From contig JBBBWG010024112.1 in assembly GCA_037176905.1 (NCBI GenBank), positions 1-64,000 on the forward strand: a stretch of DNA of 64,000 bases. The letters are read 5' to 3'. Under the pieces are notes generated by a model. It did no database searches, had not been told where the DNA came from, and was given only the letters and a program-made list of their open reading frames with translations. Within the stretch, counting starts at the first letter, position 1. Each line of letters begins with the position of its first letter. The position numbers were made by a program, and so were the translations under genes. Positions 45,986 through 59,989 of the stretch are shown piece after piece. The DNA comes from Azolla pinnata (Eukaryota; Streptophyta; Polypodiopsida; Salviniales; Salviniaceae).

Positions 45986-47828
45986 AGAGATGGGAATCTG
46001 GTAGACGCAGAGATGGGGCAGACCAGATCATTTCATCATTCACAGGTCAGAGAGGCTGATCTGACTGGGTACACAGAAAGGAACACATCCTTTTATCTTC
46101 TAATGGGCACTTTGGGAGCACCATTTCTTCACTCTAATTTCCAAACAGGATCCCCACATATAACGCTTGCTTTTTTCATCTCATCTTCTGCAGAATACAG
46201 AAAAGATTGGAGCTTGCCCATCGCTTGCGCGATCAGAGAAAGTCGGGATCGCGCAATCAAGCCTCGTTGTTCCTAACTATCGAGCCTGCTTGTTGCTACT
46301 TAAGTCTGGAAAGCTGATTAAACAGTTTCAAACGGTGCGCCATTCTCATCTTTATGAACAGTCAAAAAACCATTCACGGTTTGATGTTGATGACGCATGT
46401 TTTCCCTACAGTGCACGTTTAAAACTTCTTTCATGAATCTCAAGCTGATAACGACAGCATTGGAACTTCTTCACACACCTACTTCCACACGTATTAAATT
46501 CGAGCATTATCGTTGCATATCATAAATCATGCCCAACAATAGTGTACAAGAATTGAGAGAGCACTAGGCACATGTTGTTTGTTAAGCTTGTCGTCGTGAG
46601 ACTTCCAAGTAAGCCTCTTCCATTCTAGCAAGTTGAAATTGGTAGGCTTCTTATAAAATTTGCACTAGACGGGTGATGGTTTTGATGTTACCCTCGGGAC
46701 TTCAATTCTTGTATAGAACCACCACAGATGGGCATGAAGAAAATTCGCCCCCCTCACCTGATAAAAGCTTGCATGCCCATTGTTTGGTGAACAAAGAAGC
46801 ATATGTACACACATTTATCTTCTGTTCATTAAGAAAGAATGATTCTTCCCAACTTTGTGTTCACTTGTTCCAACCACCAGACAGTTGTGGAGACCATGAA
46901 TCCTTTTGGGAAGCTTGCTGTGATCAGAAAACCCGCTCTCTCTCTTGGCACAGAAGATAATGACCTATCCATGCAGCAAACCAACCCACAACAACATGAA
47001 GTAATATTTCCAACCAGAGCATAATTGTCCTTGAGATCATTCATCACCCTTCTCATTCACATTTCATCACAGAAATGCATTTTTGGGAGAGACCCACCAC
47101 CATACTGTTCCTTTGACGTGTCTCTCCAACTCCCAGACCAAACTTGTTTCTTGCGCAAATGCATGTCATAAAAATCAGTAGTGTTATTTCAACGTTCCAA
47201 TGATGAAATCGGGCATTCATCAGATCGATTCGATACGACCATCACATATAAACATGGTAAGGCAATGGTAAGATGCAAGATGCTATAAGCTACTTTTGGG
47301 CTATAGGCAATTCACAGTTATAGAGCTGTAAGGTTACAATACAAGTTCAAAGCAGAAGGATGTAGACTGGATCTCGGGAAACCTCATTACCTCACCGTTG
47401 AGCCAAACCAGGCTTGGGCATGATGCAAATTTTGCAATCTTCGGAAACACAGACGCTGTACACTCTTTGCTATACCATGCTGCATCCATTTCTTTGCATT
47501 TTATCATTTTCCCATTTTGCATGTTGAATTCAGCCTACACAAAACGTTATTAGTATGTACATGAATGCTATAAATAAAACAAGGTTTTATGGAGAGCTCT
47601 TTTTACTCTGATGTCTTCATCACATTAAACCTGGTTCTTCAAACGCAAGACTCACATATGTAAATCATGATAAGAAAGAGTTACCACTATGACAAAAACA
47701 TGAGGAGAGAGAAGAACACTGATGTCTAAATTTCATGCATTACCGTTACAAATGCTTTACCAACGTTTAGAAGAGGAATTGGTGAAGACTTTTCTAACCA
47801 CATATTAGAGAAAATGTTTTCTTCTAGC
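45986..47828. other. Intergenic stretch, nothing recognised
   Basis: Between the F-box start and the 3' end of the PLP enzyme gene. Several short open frames on both strands have no family features. The right end should hold the PLP gene 3' UTR. Confidence 0.45.
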
Positions 47829-50800
47829 TCAGGAATCACATGTAGAGTTTGTATGATTTATTTTAATCTCATCACCACATGCATGAGCCACTTGAGCAGC
47901 TGCAAGCAGACCATTATAAAGATCTTTCCAAATCACATCAACATCCTCTAATCCCACTGATACCCTTAGAATTCCATCATTAATGCCAAGCCTCTTGCGT
48001 AGTTCTTGACCCAAACATTTGTGTGAGCTTGTTGCTGAGTGTGAAACTGTAGTTGACGTGCCACCAAAACTTGGTGAGAGTTTTACAAGTTTGAACACTT
48101 CAATAGCTTTCCTGGCCCCTTCTAGCCCCCCCTTAACTTCAACGCAGATGATTGCACACAACGGTGCCCAAAATGTGTTTAACACCAGTCCACTCTCCCT
48201 GCACCACGAGGCTAGTGTGGTAGCTGAAGCCCATGCTCGTTCCATCCGTACCTAACCACCCCGTAAAAAAAGACATTAGCATGTCCTAATTATAATCATG
48301 TTGGTAATAAGTTTTATTTTGCATTGAAATTTCAGCATGGTCAATAGACCCATATCAAAATTAAGAATTCACAAGTTTTGCAGATCAAATCAAAGGTGTC
48401 CAATCAATGACCTGCTGCATGTTACACACAAAATACACTTCAGCCCGCTTCTTTCCCAGCTGAAAGAAACTCAGGCCTTGATCATGTGATCTTCAGATGC
48501 TTGTTATGTTTAAGATAGGGATCTAGCACTCATAGGAAAGTAAAATTAAGAAACAATTTTGTTGCCGCTTGCTTTGACGGTTTGAAGTATAAAGGTCTGA
48601 TCTTTGTTGATAACGTAATCCATTTTGTCTTTGGCATATGACAATTATCTTTTCTGTTTACTTTGAATGCTTCTAGTCTAAATTCCTTGCAATCCTTGTT
48701 TGTGGTATGTTACTTCTCATTGTGATCTCCATCATAATAACTGTTACTGAAAAGGACAGGAAAAGAAAATAGAAACCTTCATTACCTGTAAGGTATGAAG
48801 CCCCCGAACTGCAAGCCATGAATCAAATGGAGTGGCAGTTAAACCCCACCTTGTGGCAAGGCTTCTAGCTCGATCAATGCAGCCGGCAGATCCAACAATC
48901 ACACCAGCCAGTAGATCATCATGCCCTCCTAGGTACTTTGTAACAGAGTGGATAACCATAGTTGCACCCTATATCAAGATCTCAAATAATTCTTTTATAT
49001 TCTGTGACGTTTCTTTATCCTCTGTAATCTTGGATAGATGCAAATTCAAAATTATATGCCACTTCAATGAACACCTCAAACTACCCTGATTTTTGTCACC
49101 AAGTTCAAACAACTCAGCCTTGGTCAGACTTCTGAGTAAAACATGAGCTGATTGATGGTATCCTGTGGCATGTAGGCCAAGAGCACTATGTAATGTAACA
49201 TCAATCTCCTTACTCATGAAAGTATTAACACTTGCAAAGCAGAATTAAAAAAAGAAGATTGACAATTTTGAAACAAGCTGGCTGTAAAGCCTAAATATTT
49301 TTAGCATTTGGATAACGATAGCACTTCATCTTAAAATAAGTAACACAGAATTTGATGTGGATGCGGCCCCAGATGACCCCAGGAGACTGCACGGATGATG
49401 CACCAGTCAGTCTTGCCTTTAACTTAAAACCCTTCTAAAACTGGGCCTTGAAGCTTTTCAGCCGACTCAAGCCTCCCACAGCACAAACAGGGAACGAATA
49501 TGAGATAGAATACTGGACAAAGTGGGTGGAAGCCAATATGTTCCAAGATAACACAGTCGAATTCGTCTATGAAGGTATTAGGTGGCCTACAAAGGCCCCC
49601 ACTTTATCAATGATGTGCTTCAGGGACTGAGGGAACATATCCCATCGTGCATGAGAAGAGCAACCCATGCTACCAGTAGGCCAATGGGTTAGCCGAGAGC
49701 ACAAAGATGACCCTCCAGAACATACTCCACAAAATCATAAACAAAAAACACATGGATTAGGAACATACTCCAATCTACATAATGGGTGTACTGAACAAGC
49801 TACAAGACAAGCATCAAGCTGATACCATTCCAATTAGTATATAGGTTGGAAGCCGTATGCCCATCAAGTTTAAGTATCCAAGTGCAAGAAAGATTGCAAG
49901 AGGATAAGTTTGCATATCCTTGTATGGCTCGAGGAAGAGTTTTCATGGACAAGATCAACAATCCCGAAGAACTTTCATGGACCATCACAAACAGAGTATG
50001 GGAAGCCAGCTCAAAACTGGCTAACAAGTTCTGGTTTTCCAAACTCATTCCAGTGTGATGCTTGGAGAGCTGTACCTCACATAGATAGAACCAACTAGAT
50101 GAAAAACAAATGAGAAGGGACATTCCAGCAAGTGGAGCTAGCTTGGGTGAAAGACTTCAAACTGAAACCCTATTATTGGCCCAGTGCCCGAAATCCCTTT
50201 CAATTTTTGGGAAAAATCCGAAATTTTTTATCATGCGGAGGCATGTTAAAAACTCTGTTCGGGGTTGTTGACCTTAAACAATGTACATGCGTGTTCATAG
50301 GCATTGTAAGTTATGCTTCTTTCAAAGTAATGAAATTGTCGATAGAGATTTTCAAAATTCTGTTAAGATATGTTCCGCAGATGTTTTTGGATTTCATGCG
50401 TGAATCTTAATTTTTGGAGTTAATAGAGACTAAAAATCATGGATATGACTGTGATACTAAATTAATGCAAAAAGTCATCATGACAAGGATAACTGAAAGC
50501 TACAAAGTGGAGTTATATCGCTTGAAAATGGGATCATGACCAAAAAAGCGGAATGTTCACACCAGTCAATGCATATGGTACCCCATGTGCGTGCATGAAA
50601 ATGATGACCTACGAGGATTCTTCAATCTGAGAAAGCAACCACATGTTTAGCCACATGATTCTAATCAATTTTGATGATGACATGAGCTGGCTCAAGAAAC
50701 GGCCACGTGTGTGATGCATGGCCAAAGATAACGTCTAAAAAGCAGAGAGAAAGGAACCAATGCCTTATTTTCTTACACAAAGGCCGTACAGATACAAGCA

Positions 50801-52457
50801 ACCACAGATTAACAACGCCACATAACTACCAATTACCATATTAGCCAATTACATCTAAACGAGACCATAGTCTCCCTCAGATATATCATCCAACTATATA
50901 AAAGAAAACTTTCATGAGTTGATGTGCATTGGAGCAGAACGAACATGCTTTTGATGTTTTCCTGATATGAGATACCCAATCGAGAGCACATGGGAACATA
51001 AAAAAAGAAATGCGTTCTCCAGAAAGGCACAATAAAGCCATGAGTAGCCAAGAGGCAAATTAGGTCCTCAAGAGGTTACCCGTGTTAGGAAGGGAAATAC
51101 AATTGCCCTAGATGCCATGACTCATAAGGCAAACACTGAAGAAACTCAAGTTATATGGTCTCGACGTTATTTGGGAGGTGGATAGCAACCAACCCTCATG
51201 GGAACAGGTCTACAGACTTGCTTCCCAGGGTATTCACCCAGATTGCTCACTAGCTAAACTGCCTTTGAATACTAATTCAACAGTTTTTTGTCACTATACT
51301 GTAACAATTTGTGACCACTGACTACTCCTTACAAGAATTCTTTTCTCAAGTATGATAGACATGTCTATACGAGTCCTCTACTCATGTTTGACTGTTGTGC
51401 AAAACTATACCTGAAGCCTAACTATTCTTTCAATCCATTAGCTTTAAATTGCTTGAACATCTGTCCAATCCAATCTACTTGTTTACTGTAAGCTGACCCA
51501 AGTGAGTTAGAAGACATAACATTCAATGGGTCAACAATACCCATAGAATATCTTTCAACATTCATCGCCAACAAAAATACCTATAACTAGATATACGCAC
51601 CTAAAATAAGTGGATGATACGGCTTGTTCTTACTTCAATGCCGAGAACTGGGTATAAGATCATTTCCACAAACAACATATGTCTGGTAAGATATGCTCTT
51701 GCATTATTATTAATTTACCAAATGTTTTGCCTCCCAAAGCATCGCCAAAAAAATCTGTTGCTCAGTATTTCAACTGATCGACTATTTAAACTTCAAACTA
51801 GAAGTTTCGATTATAGATCCGAATATTCACATGCTTGGTTAATCATCAAACTGTATATATAACAAGCATTGTCCTGCAACACGTTATTTGGTATGATCCT
51901 TACTTACAGATAATGATGATATTATACAGTACATTGAGTAAAAATATCATAACAAGCACATGACGTACCTCCAAGAGTGGTTTCATCCTCAATGGTGTTG
52001 CCATGGTATTATCCACTACAAGCATTGCTCCATACTTTTTGCACACTGCAGCTATACATGATATATTTGCAACTTTTACCAAGGGATTGGTTATTGACTC
52101 CAGGAAAACCATAACATTGTGCTGGGACGAAGCATTTACTCTGATATATTCATGACCTGAAACTTCTTTGAGAATCTTTTCAAGAAGATTTACGTCAAAT
52201 ACATCTTCCAGTATCACTTGAACTCCAAGGCGCCGCACATCAACATCAAAGAATTCATATGTGACACCATATATTGCAGAGTTCACTATAATGAGGTCTC
52301 CAGATTTACAATTTGACATAGTTGCAGCAATAATTGCCCCCATCCCCGAAGAAGTTGCAAACCCTGTTATGAGAGTAGATAGTAAGGAGCAAACACAGTC
52401 AAAGGCACTAGTTAACCATGAGTGTCTGGTTGTTTGGCATTTGGATGAAACTCTCAT

Positions 52458-52522
<65 letters not shown>

Positions 52523-53650
52523 AGAGGATTGCGAACTCAATGAAGGTGTCTGTTCTTCGCATAAAAAAATATGAGCATAGTTTGGCATAAGTTCTCTTCC
52601 CCAGAATAGGTCATAGTATTTAACCAACATCTACAGTGATTTCTTGCCAGAATTACTAGGAAGATTGTAATTTCTGCATGATTGTATGTACTAGAAACAA
52701 AAAGACCAAATAATCTCAAATCCTGGATGATATGTAGCAATCCTAACAAAGACCCTAGAATATATTTAATATAAAAGCAGTCCATTCCATTGCCACATTC
52801 TGGATCCTTGGCCAATTCCTCACAAGTTACGAAGAATGAAAATGAAAAACATTTTCCACATCAAATAAATGAAATAAAGAGAGAAAAAAAGTAAATTTTC
52901 AGACATCTAATCAAAATTCAAGAACTAGCGTTAGAATATAAGTCCTCCAACGAGACCTACTCTTTCAGCACAAACAATTTCATCTCTTAGATTAATACAG
53001 AAGACATACAGACATGTATAAATCGGGAGGTTCAGCTGGTTTATTATGCACATTGCCTTCGCTCATGAACGAACTTTAGTAATTTCACATCAACTTGAGC
53101 AAATTGACATTTTGTGAAATGTGGGTAACTTGCTTGAGCAAATTGACATTTTGTGAAATGTGGTATCCATAACAGTTCATTTCACACATGTACATGTTTT
53201 CCGGTTAATTCAGTGTGGCATATCTTGTGTTCAAGAGTGTAATTTGGGTGTTCGTAAAATTTAAACAGTCATTCATGCACGTACATTACGAACATGATAT
53301 GAGGTATATGACAGTTTGCTTTTGGCTTCATTCAGAAACGGACCTAGCTACCTTCTTCGCCCAAATCATGTGTACGCACCAGACGAGGTAAAAGAAGCTC
53401 AGGAAACAAGAAATATAAACGTGTAACAAACGAAAAACAAAGGGGGAAGAACTGAAAGAGGAAGGGGAGAAGAACCTGATTCCGCTGCTTCCAAGGAGGC
53501 GATGGAAGCTGCGAGATGATCCGAATTGGGGCAGCCGTACCGCCGGTAGATGTGAGGGGCGGATTGGAAGCCATGGAGGGATTCGAACTCGAGCACCGAT
53601 CCCTGCCAGATGGCTTTCCCTGCGTTGCAGGTGGAAGAATCATGGTCCAT
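47829..53650 (-). CDS. Cys/Met-metabolism PLP-dependent enzyme (trans-sulfuration family)
   Basis: Four exons on the minus strand: 53650-53476, 52363-51969, 48968-48786 and 48251-47829; 1176 nt, 391 aa, all phases agreeing. Family marks in order: HIYRRYGCPNSDHLAASIAS (substrate arginine block), ATSSGMGAI, IYGVTYEFF (active-site tyrosine), ESITNPLVKVANI, MLVVDNTMATPL, HSVTKYLGGHDDLLAGV (PLP lysine in SVTKYL), RGLHTLQVRMERAWASA, KLSPSFGGTSTTVSHSATSS and ILRVSVGLEDVD. The family covers cystathionine gamma-synthase, cystathionine beta-lyase and methionine gamma-lyase; I cannot pick one. There is no chloroplast transit peptide, so it is probably cytosolic. Odd: after residue 270 the usual YPGL...SHPxH loop before GFG is missing, replaced by SGLVLNTFWAPLCAIICVEV, about 20 residues shorter. 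Intron 2 is 3.0 kb. Confidence 0.85.
48969..51968. other. 3.0-kb intron with unclassified repeat-like sequence
   Basis: Intron 2 of the PLP enzyme gene. Parts at about 49.4-50.4 and 51.06-51.25 kb look like inserted repeat DNA, with short open stretches such as FAYPCMARGRVFMDKI, but I cannot assign a family or see clear ends. Confidence 0.35.
52459..52516. repeat. (GA)n microsatellite in PLP-enzyme intron 1
   Basis: A perfect GA run of about 58 bp, read as CT on the transcribed strand and located about 100 bp upstream of the exon 2 acceptor. Length variation is likely between individuals. Confidence 0.9.
53094..53171. repeat. 39-bp tandem duplication
   Basis: CTTGAGCAAATTGACATTTT and the following GTGAAATGTGG occur twice in a row with a 39-bp period, in intron 1 of the PLP enzyme gene. 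Confidence 0.85.
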
Positions 53651-53737
53651 GGGGAGAAGAGCGAGTTCGCAGGTCCCACAAACTCGAAACCCTAACCCTA
53701 ATCGCGGAAGCTTTTTAGGATTTGGCCTTTCGGATAA

Positions 53738-54095
53738 ATTATAAATTACATTTTAAACGCCTACAACAATCAGAAACTACAAATCAACGCCTACTCTCAT
53801 CTTCCACTAAAAATTAGCACCCAATTAATTCCGTTAGAATAACGTCAACTGATTTTATTCCTGATTGATTCCATTGCTATATTCGATTGATAGAAGTTCG
53901 TGATTCTAGAGTCTAATTAATTTGATTAGTGTGTTGAGCAATTATTTGAGCGCTAATGACTTATTTAATTTGATTCTAATTGAGCTCACGCTTAATTTAT
54001 TTGATGTTAATCAATTAATCGAGCGTTAATATTTGGAACTAGGCATTAACTTGTAATTTTCACTTTTGGTAGGCGTTAAAAATGTAATTTATAAA
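53738..54095. mobile_element. MITE-like element with about 58-bp inverted ends, copy A
   Basis: The left end ATAAATTACATTTTAAACGC and the right end, read on the minus strand, ATAAATTACATTTTTAACGC match, and the match continues with gaps for about 58 bp (CCTACmAmmA, GAAAmTACAA, mAAyGCCTA). The inside is about 240 bp of AT-rich noncoding DNA. It is a non-autonomous DNA transposon by structure; no clear target-site duplication could be fixed. It inserted just upstream of the PLP enzyme start. Confidence 0.75.
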
Positions 54096-57000
54096 TTTGT
54101 TAGGTGCTTTTTAGTAATTTTCCAAAAGCAAAATTATAGTCTTTGGAGTTTCTGTAATGATCCAAGTATTCTTAGATTTGCGAATTGCCGAGAAAATCTG
54201 GGGGGGAGGGTTGCAATAGTCACATTTTGTGGAATCATGTCTTGCCTGTCCTCAACATATTATCGATGATAAGAGCATTGTTTTATCAACTCTTATCCAC
54301 ATTAGACAGTATCATTGATCGACGGTCATTCTTTTGGTCGAAAATTGTCAACGAATCGTGACCATATTAGCACAAGATGGGCTGGTCTCATAGATATCAG
54401 TGTGACGTATACTCGAATTGGACACTGACCGATTCTCAATGTGTTTGCTTACATTTAAGTTTCGGAGATCGACTTTTATTTTAATTCGATCTATTGTAGC
54501 CATAATGGGATCTCTGGACAATGCCCATTACTCGTGATCGAGTTTTCTTACGTTTCCAATTCGGATCGTAATCAGGGCTTTGTATCATTCTATAGAATCA
54601 AAAAAATTTAATAATTATTATTGTTCTTTCAAGGTTGATCGTGTACAAATTATCTTAGCATGCGACGCAAAAGATTGGCGCAATATTTAGTTCAAAAGAT
54701 ACGCTCTCATAGTTAAGTACTCCACGCACGTACGACTCCGAGGCTTTTTTAAATTGAGTTCAGCCTATTTTATAGTATAAATTGGGCACTAGAAAAGGTA
54801 AATTCTGATACTATTGGAGGGGCCAAATCTTTGAGCCATAAGTTCACATTTCTTGGCCCTTGGGCATTCCATCTATTCTTCTAAGTACAGATTATGCATG
54901 CATTGCATTGTACTTGTAGCTTACGATCCCAAATCTTTTGGTGTATGTGGCCACGTGATCTAGATTTTCATTTACGTAACTCGTGCCGATGAAGAAAATA
55001 GCTGGTCATCTGGATAACGTCAGCGCCTACGCTTGCAACTGTATAGATGCTTTCCGAACCAACGTCCGAGAGAAATGAAGCTCGATGTGACAATGTGATC
55101 AATAGAGCCCTAGATTTTGATCAGGCCTACCAAAAGGGCATGACAGTTTACGGACATCGCCTTTAGTAATCAATCTATATGTTGTGAAGATGAGCAACAG
55201 ATCTGATGGTCATGATTATAAGATGATATAATCACATGAGGCGTTGCATGTAATCACCCATTGTAGTTCTTGATTGGCAATAGGAAAATCAATTAGTATT
55301 GTGACTCCACTTATGGTATAAAAACAAGGTAACAATCACCTTTCTAAACATTTGGGATGGGAGATTACTATTATATTGATTGTATTATGGAACATATGGA
55401 AATGCCGATATTGGTTGTTTTTTCACAATTTGAGTATATGCCAATCGAAGTCATATGAAGTATTTGGGCAAATGTTCACACTTTGAGAGCACAGTCTGAG
55501 GCGATTAATAAAGGAATTTCAGTCATGACAATGAATGAAAGGGGAAGGTTTCATGACAGCTATAATGAAGAATCATATATTGTTTCCAACAATCAGAATC
55601 TAGCATGAAGTGGCAATCTGAACCTTTATCAAAATGTATCCAACCCCAACCCTTATTACATGGATAAACTATTGGACAAGTCTTTTGGTGGGGATATTTA
55701 TGTAGATGTTTTCCACAAGAAGTTTAGTTCATTAAAACAAGTGTGGTGTAAAAAAATGTGGTATTGAACCCATACAACTGCAAGGATAATTGTAAGAGAG
55801 TCCAAGATAGATCATAATTCATTGGACAACCATGCGCTGCAACAGCTAATGACAATATTATTTCAAAAATAAATAAATAGAAAAATTTTGTTCCAGACAA
55901 TTTCCACTCATAATTAGTATTGATTAAATTGAGGAAAAATATAATCACATCAATCTTACAAACTCCCATAGGAATGCTACAAGATCTCTAAATTCCTAGG
56001 AGCATTAACATGTCGTAGAACTCGCACATTATTTTCTAGAGGTAATATTTTGTATCTGCGATGTAATTATATTTTGTTATTTGTACAACTGAATGGCCGG
56101 TAATTCGAGTTTTACTAATACATATATTTTCACTTCTATATGTTAATCTGGTACAATTAAGAACATCTTAGTGTGCAGTGTTCGACAATTAATGTTCATT
56201 ACAATTTCAACACTTGAGTCTACAAGGTTAAAATTATCGTTTGTTTTAAATGCTTTGATGAAGTACTCGTGAATCATATGCATTTAACATTTGATAATTA
56301 CGTATTGTACATTAAATAAATACAAGTTCTAATAAAACTTTACTACTAGTGATCAATGATTGTTCATTTTTCTAGAGATCGGTGTGCTAGACAATTTGCT
56401 TCCGTGCCACAATAGCGAAAATATACTTTCATACACTAACAAGGAGATGGGGATAAATCGACATCTATGTTCAGATATTCATTCTATGCTTATAATATGA
56501 TCACTTCTTTCCACATATAATGCTGCTCTGACGTACTAAAATTATAAGAATACCTTGGTAAAAAACATGAGTCACGAACGAATATTTAAGAGCATATAAT
56601 CGATCGAGGTACTGGCTTCGTAATTCGACTTAGCCACAGATTCACGAGTTTCTCAAAGGTAATTAGATTAGAGAATCCGTCGAACGCACATTAATACACG
56701 GTTTTTTACCACTATGCTGAGCTCATGCCAAACACGTTTGCAGTAGAAAATCAATTTTCCTTGTATGGGATCAATGCAGTAAAAAAGTATACCCATTTAA
56801 TCCGCAGGATTCAAGGTGCCATTTTGCTTGGAAATCATTCAATTGATGCGCCAGAGGTCATGGAACCCATTTAATTGGACAAGCTGCAGGTCATGAGTGT
56901 GTTTTTACCTACAATTACTTTGAGGCATGAGCTGCACTTGCATCTTGCGATTCAATTTTAAAGATAGAAAAGAAGCGCTCGTAGAAATGCAATATGCAGC

Positions 57001-57459
57001 TCATGTGCCTTGCTCAGCACGGCCGATGACATTAAAGCTGCCACGGCCGAATGTCGACATTATAAGGTTCCTGATTCATCTATAAATTTAGGTTCATATT
57101 CAGTGCATCAAAAATTAATCAGTACACAGGCCGTCCTATGTTTATGTACTAGAAAAAAAGATCATCGATAGAATTGACGAGGCACTAAATTATGTCCATG
57201 GCCATAATTGGCATGATCTTTTGCCCAAGAAGTATGTAGTGATTCATGGCTTGGTATAATTGGAACAGTTTATTTTTTATCCGAATCGTATGTAAGGATG
57301 AGAGAAGAGCAGATCACGAATCATATTGCCCAAGATCGATCGTCCAAGTCGCGGAAATTGAATTCTCTGCCATTCATTCAAACTGCAAGGACGCACAATT
57401 TGATGGATGCATTTCTAAGAAATTAGACTGATCAATTCAAGAAAAGAATGAATGAATGA

Positions 57460-57491
<32 letters not shown>

Positions 57492-59470
57492 AAAACTAGC
57501 TGAAAAGAGATTGACGATCACTAGTGGGTTGTCGAGGACTTGTTTTTTTTTTTACTGACATTTCGAGTCGCGGGAACAGTGAATCCGCGGCCATTATTGT
57601 TGCAATCGATGCTGCTCAATATATTTCGAGTCTCGGACAATCGAAGAACAGCTTGTGTGAAGAGAATTTACAGCATAATTACTAGACATGGAGGAATTTA
57701 TCGACATTGGATCGGCTGCATGGTTCCCATCGCCATCTTTGATCGCATGTTGACTTGTGATCGCCTTCTCCAACTAATTATCCGACATTGGATTCATCAG
57801 TGGGAGAGATTTTTAGTACGAGTTGTGGATCATCATATACCGTGTCTGCCGATTATATATCGCAATCAAAATAGGGATCAATTATATTTAATCTCATCGA
57901 CGACTTACCAAATTATTTGAATGCATTGATCCTAAGTTACGCAGAAATTTAATCGAGCTGGCTGCAGATTATGATATCGTGTAGTTATTTATAATGAGAT
58001 GGTTCAATATCGAGCATGCGAAAGATTAAATGATATTCACAAGTCGGATCATTTCTGTGCAGGTTTAGTTTAATCTGCAGGGGCATCTTGCTGCCAAATT
58101 GAGTAATTTAGCGGATTCTAGTATTATAATTCAAATTACATGCAACTGTATCTGATGCTTGATACTAATTTCTATACCTAATTGCTCAATTGTGCAGGCA
58201 AGCGGCCATATCCAATATGCACAAGCTGTTACAAATATTGAGGTTAATGATAATTAAAAGTTAATGTGGACTATGGCGGCTCATCCTGCAATTTTATGTA
58301 GAAATTAGAAGAATTAAATGAGTGATCAATCGGTATTGATGTGCAAGCCAATATATAAAGATCCGATCGATTAGGCGCTGTACATTGGTAGTAATTAATG
58401 CAGCACGGATGGAATCAGAATCAGGCCATGTTTGAATCACATGCAGATGATCACGTGCAGTAATAACAATATTGGAGCTAGATGATCCCCGGCGCCCGCG
58501 ACAGAGATCATGATGCAACAATGCCAATTATTCATTGGATATATCAACCACAATCAACCTGCAACCTACTCATGAGCCGATTAATACCAAGCCAAATGCT
58601 AGTGAGTGAATCGCCCATTCATGACAACTCGATGATCAATCAGACCATATTGACCCCATGTGCACAATTCCGTCGGCCGGGTATAAATCACACGGATCAT
58701 AAAATACAGCAAAGTAATCAATCAATCAAGCAGGGGAATATATAAGTTGGTAGTGTGCGATGATCATCGGCATATTGTCAGAGAGATGATGATCCGATCA
58801 GCACAATCCTCACTGCAGCGAAAACTATAGGTAGCTAGCTATATACCCACTTGTATCACGTACTGAGATCATGATCAGAGTATGGATCACGCCATGTGCC
58901 AGCACTATAGGCCCCACTCATGATCGATCAACGAGCTGGGCGCCGTGCAATGACTGAGCATTAAGGCTAGCTAGCTAGCTTTAGCTACAGCTATAAATAG
59001 CTTATAAATAGCTATAGCTATCAGCTGCTGCAGCGACCGGATCAATTGGCTTGGTAAACCGGCCAGCAACATACGGCCAATATAACCAGAATTGAAAGTT
59101 CCGACCATTGCTTTTCAATTCTGGTTTAGGGTTTCGGGTTCTGGGTTTAGGGTTTAGTGTTTCGGGTTCCGGGTTTAGGGTTTATGGTTTTTCTTCTAAT
59201 AGCTGCTTGTCATGGGAGCCAACCAGATCAAATCAACCGGCCGGTTGATGAAAAAAGAAACGAACCCTGAAGGGTTCATCATGATGTTACGCATCTGGCC
59301 CAAGAGTACTGCCATGAATTAGGGTTTTGCTTTTCCTCCATTTCTTCTTCTTCTTCTTCTTCTTCTTCTTCTTTTCCTTTTTAAAAACCTTATTTTGGGT
59401 CTACTATGCACACAGTTGGGTCTAAGCCATTATAGCCTCTGATCGGCGCTCTCTCCTGATCTCTGCCTCC
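54096..59470. other. AT-rich stretch without recognised genes
   Basis: More than 5 kb with only short open frames of low interest. It has a GAAA run (about 57457-57493) and GCTA/TAGCTA motifs (about 58968-59025). Telomere-like GGGTTTAGGG variants occur at about 59128-59190 and a CTT run at about 59342-59373. Confidence 0.5.
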
Positions 59471-59474
59471 AATT

Positions 59475-59482
59475 CTATATAA
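59475..59482 (+). promoter_or_regulatory. Candidate TATA box of the MIR169 transcript
   Basis: TATATAAA, about 550 bp upstream of the mature miR169. It is followed about 30 bp later by a pyrimidine-rich CCCTCCCTTTCTCATC region with CTACTCAGTG, typical of a plant transcription start. The assignment to MIR169 is inference from position and strand. Confidence 0.45.
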
Positions 59483-59989
59483 ATTAAGACGCATAATCCC
59501 TCCCTTTCTCATCTACTCAGTGCGCTTTTATAAGCCCTAATTCCTACTCATGGCCTCCAGCTTCTGCATCCCTAACCCTTCTTCCATCATCGCTAATTAC
59601 CCCGCTAATTACCCCTTACAGCCACCGCTAGATGCTAACCCTCCAGCTTTTCCATGGCTAAATTAATTACATGCTGCTATACCAGCCCACTAGCTGTCCT
59701 CCCATTCAGTAAAATGGCTGCAATATATATGCATATATAAGGATAAACCGTCAGAAAAAACCACTGCCTAATATATTGTAACTAATATTGTAACTAAGTA
59801 TTCAGCTTCCGGATCAGTATATATAGCTGCACAGATTTGCATATGATCAGCCTCAAATCAATATTGTGGCAGCTTGCCGGGATGCCGCAATATTGCATAA
59901 TCTTTTATGCGATGAAGAAGAGGAAGTAGAATTGTAAATCTTGTGAATTATCACTTCTTATAAGTCGAAGCTGGCTCGTGCAGTATCAA

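Noticed and set aside
49846-50123. Possible coding fragment in the PLP-gene intron
   Set aside because: Short open frames on both strands without recognisable motifs or splice context.
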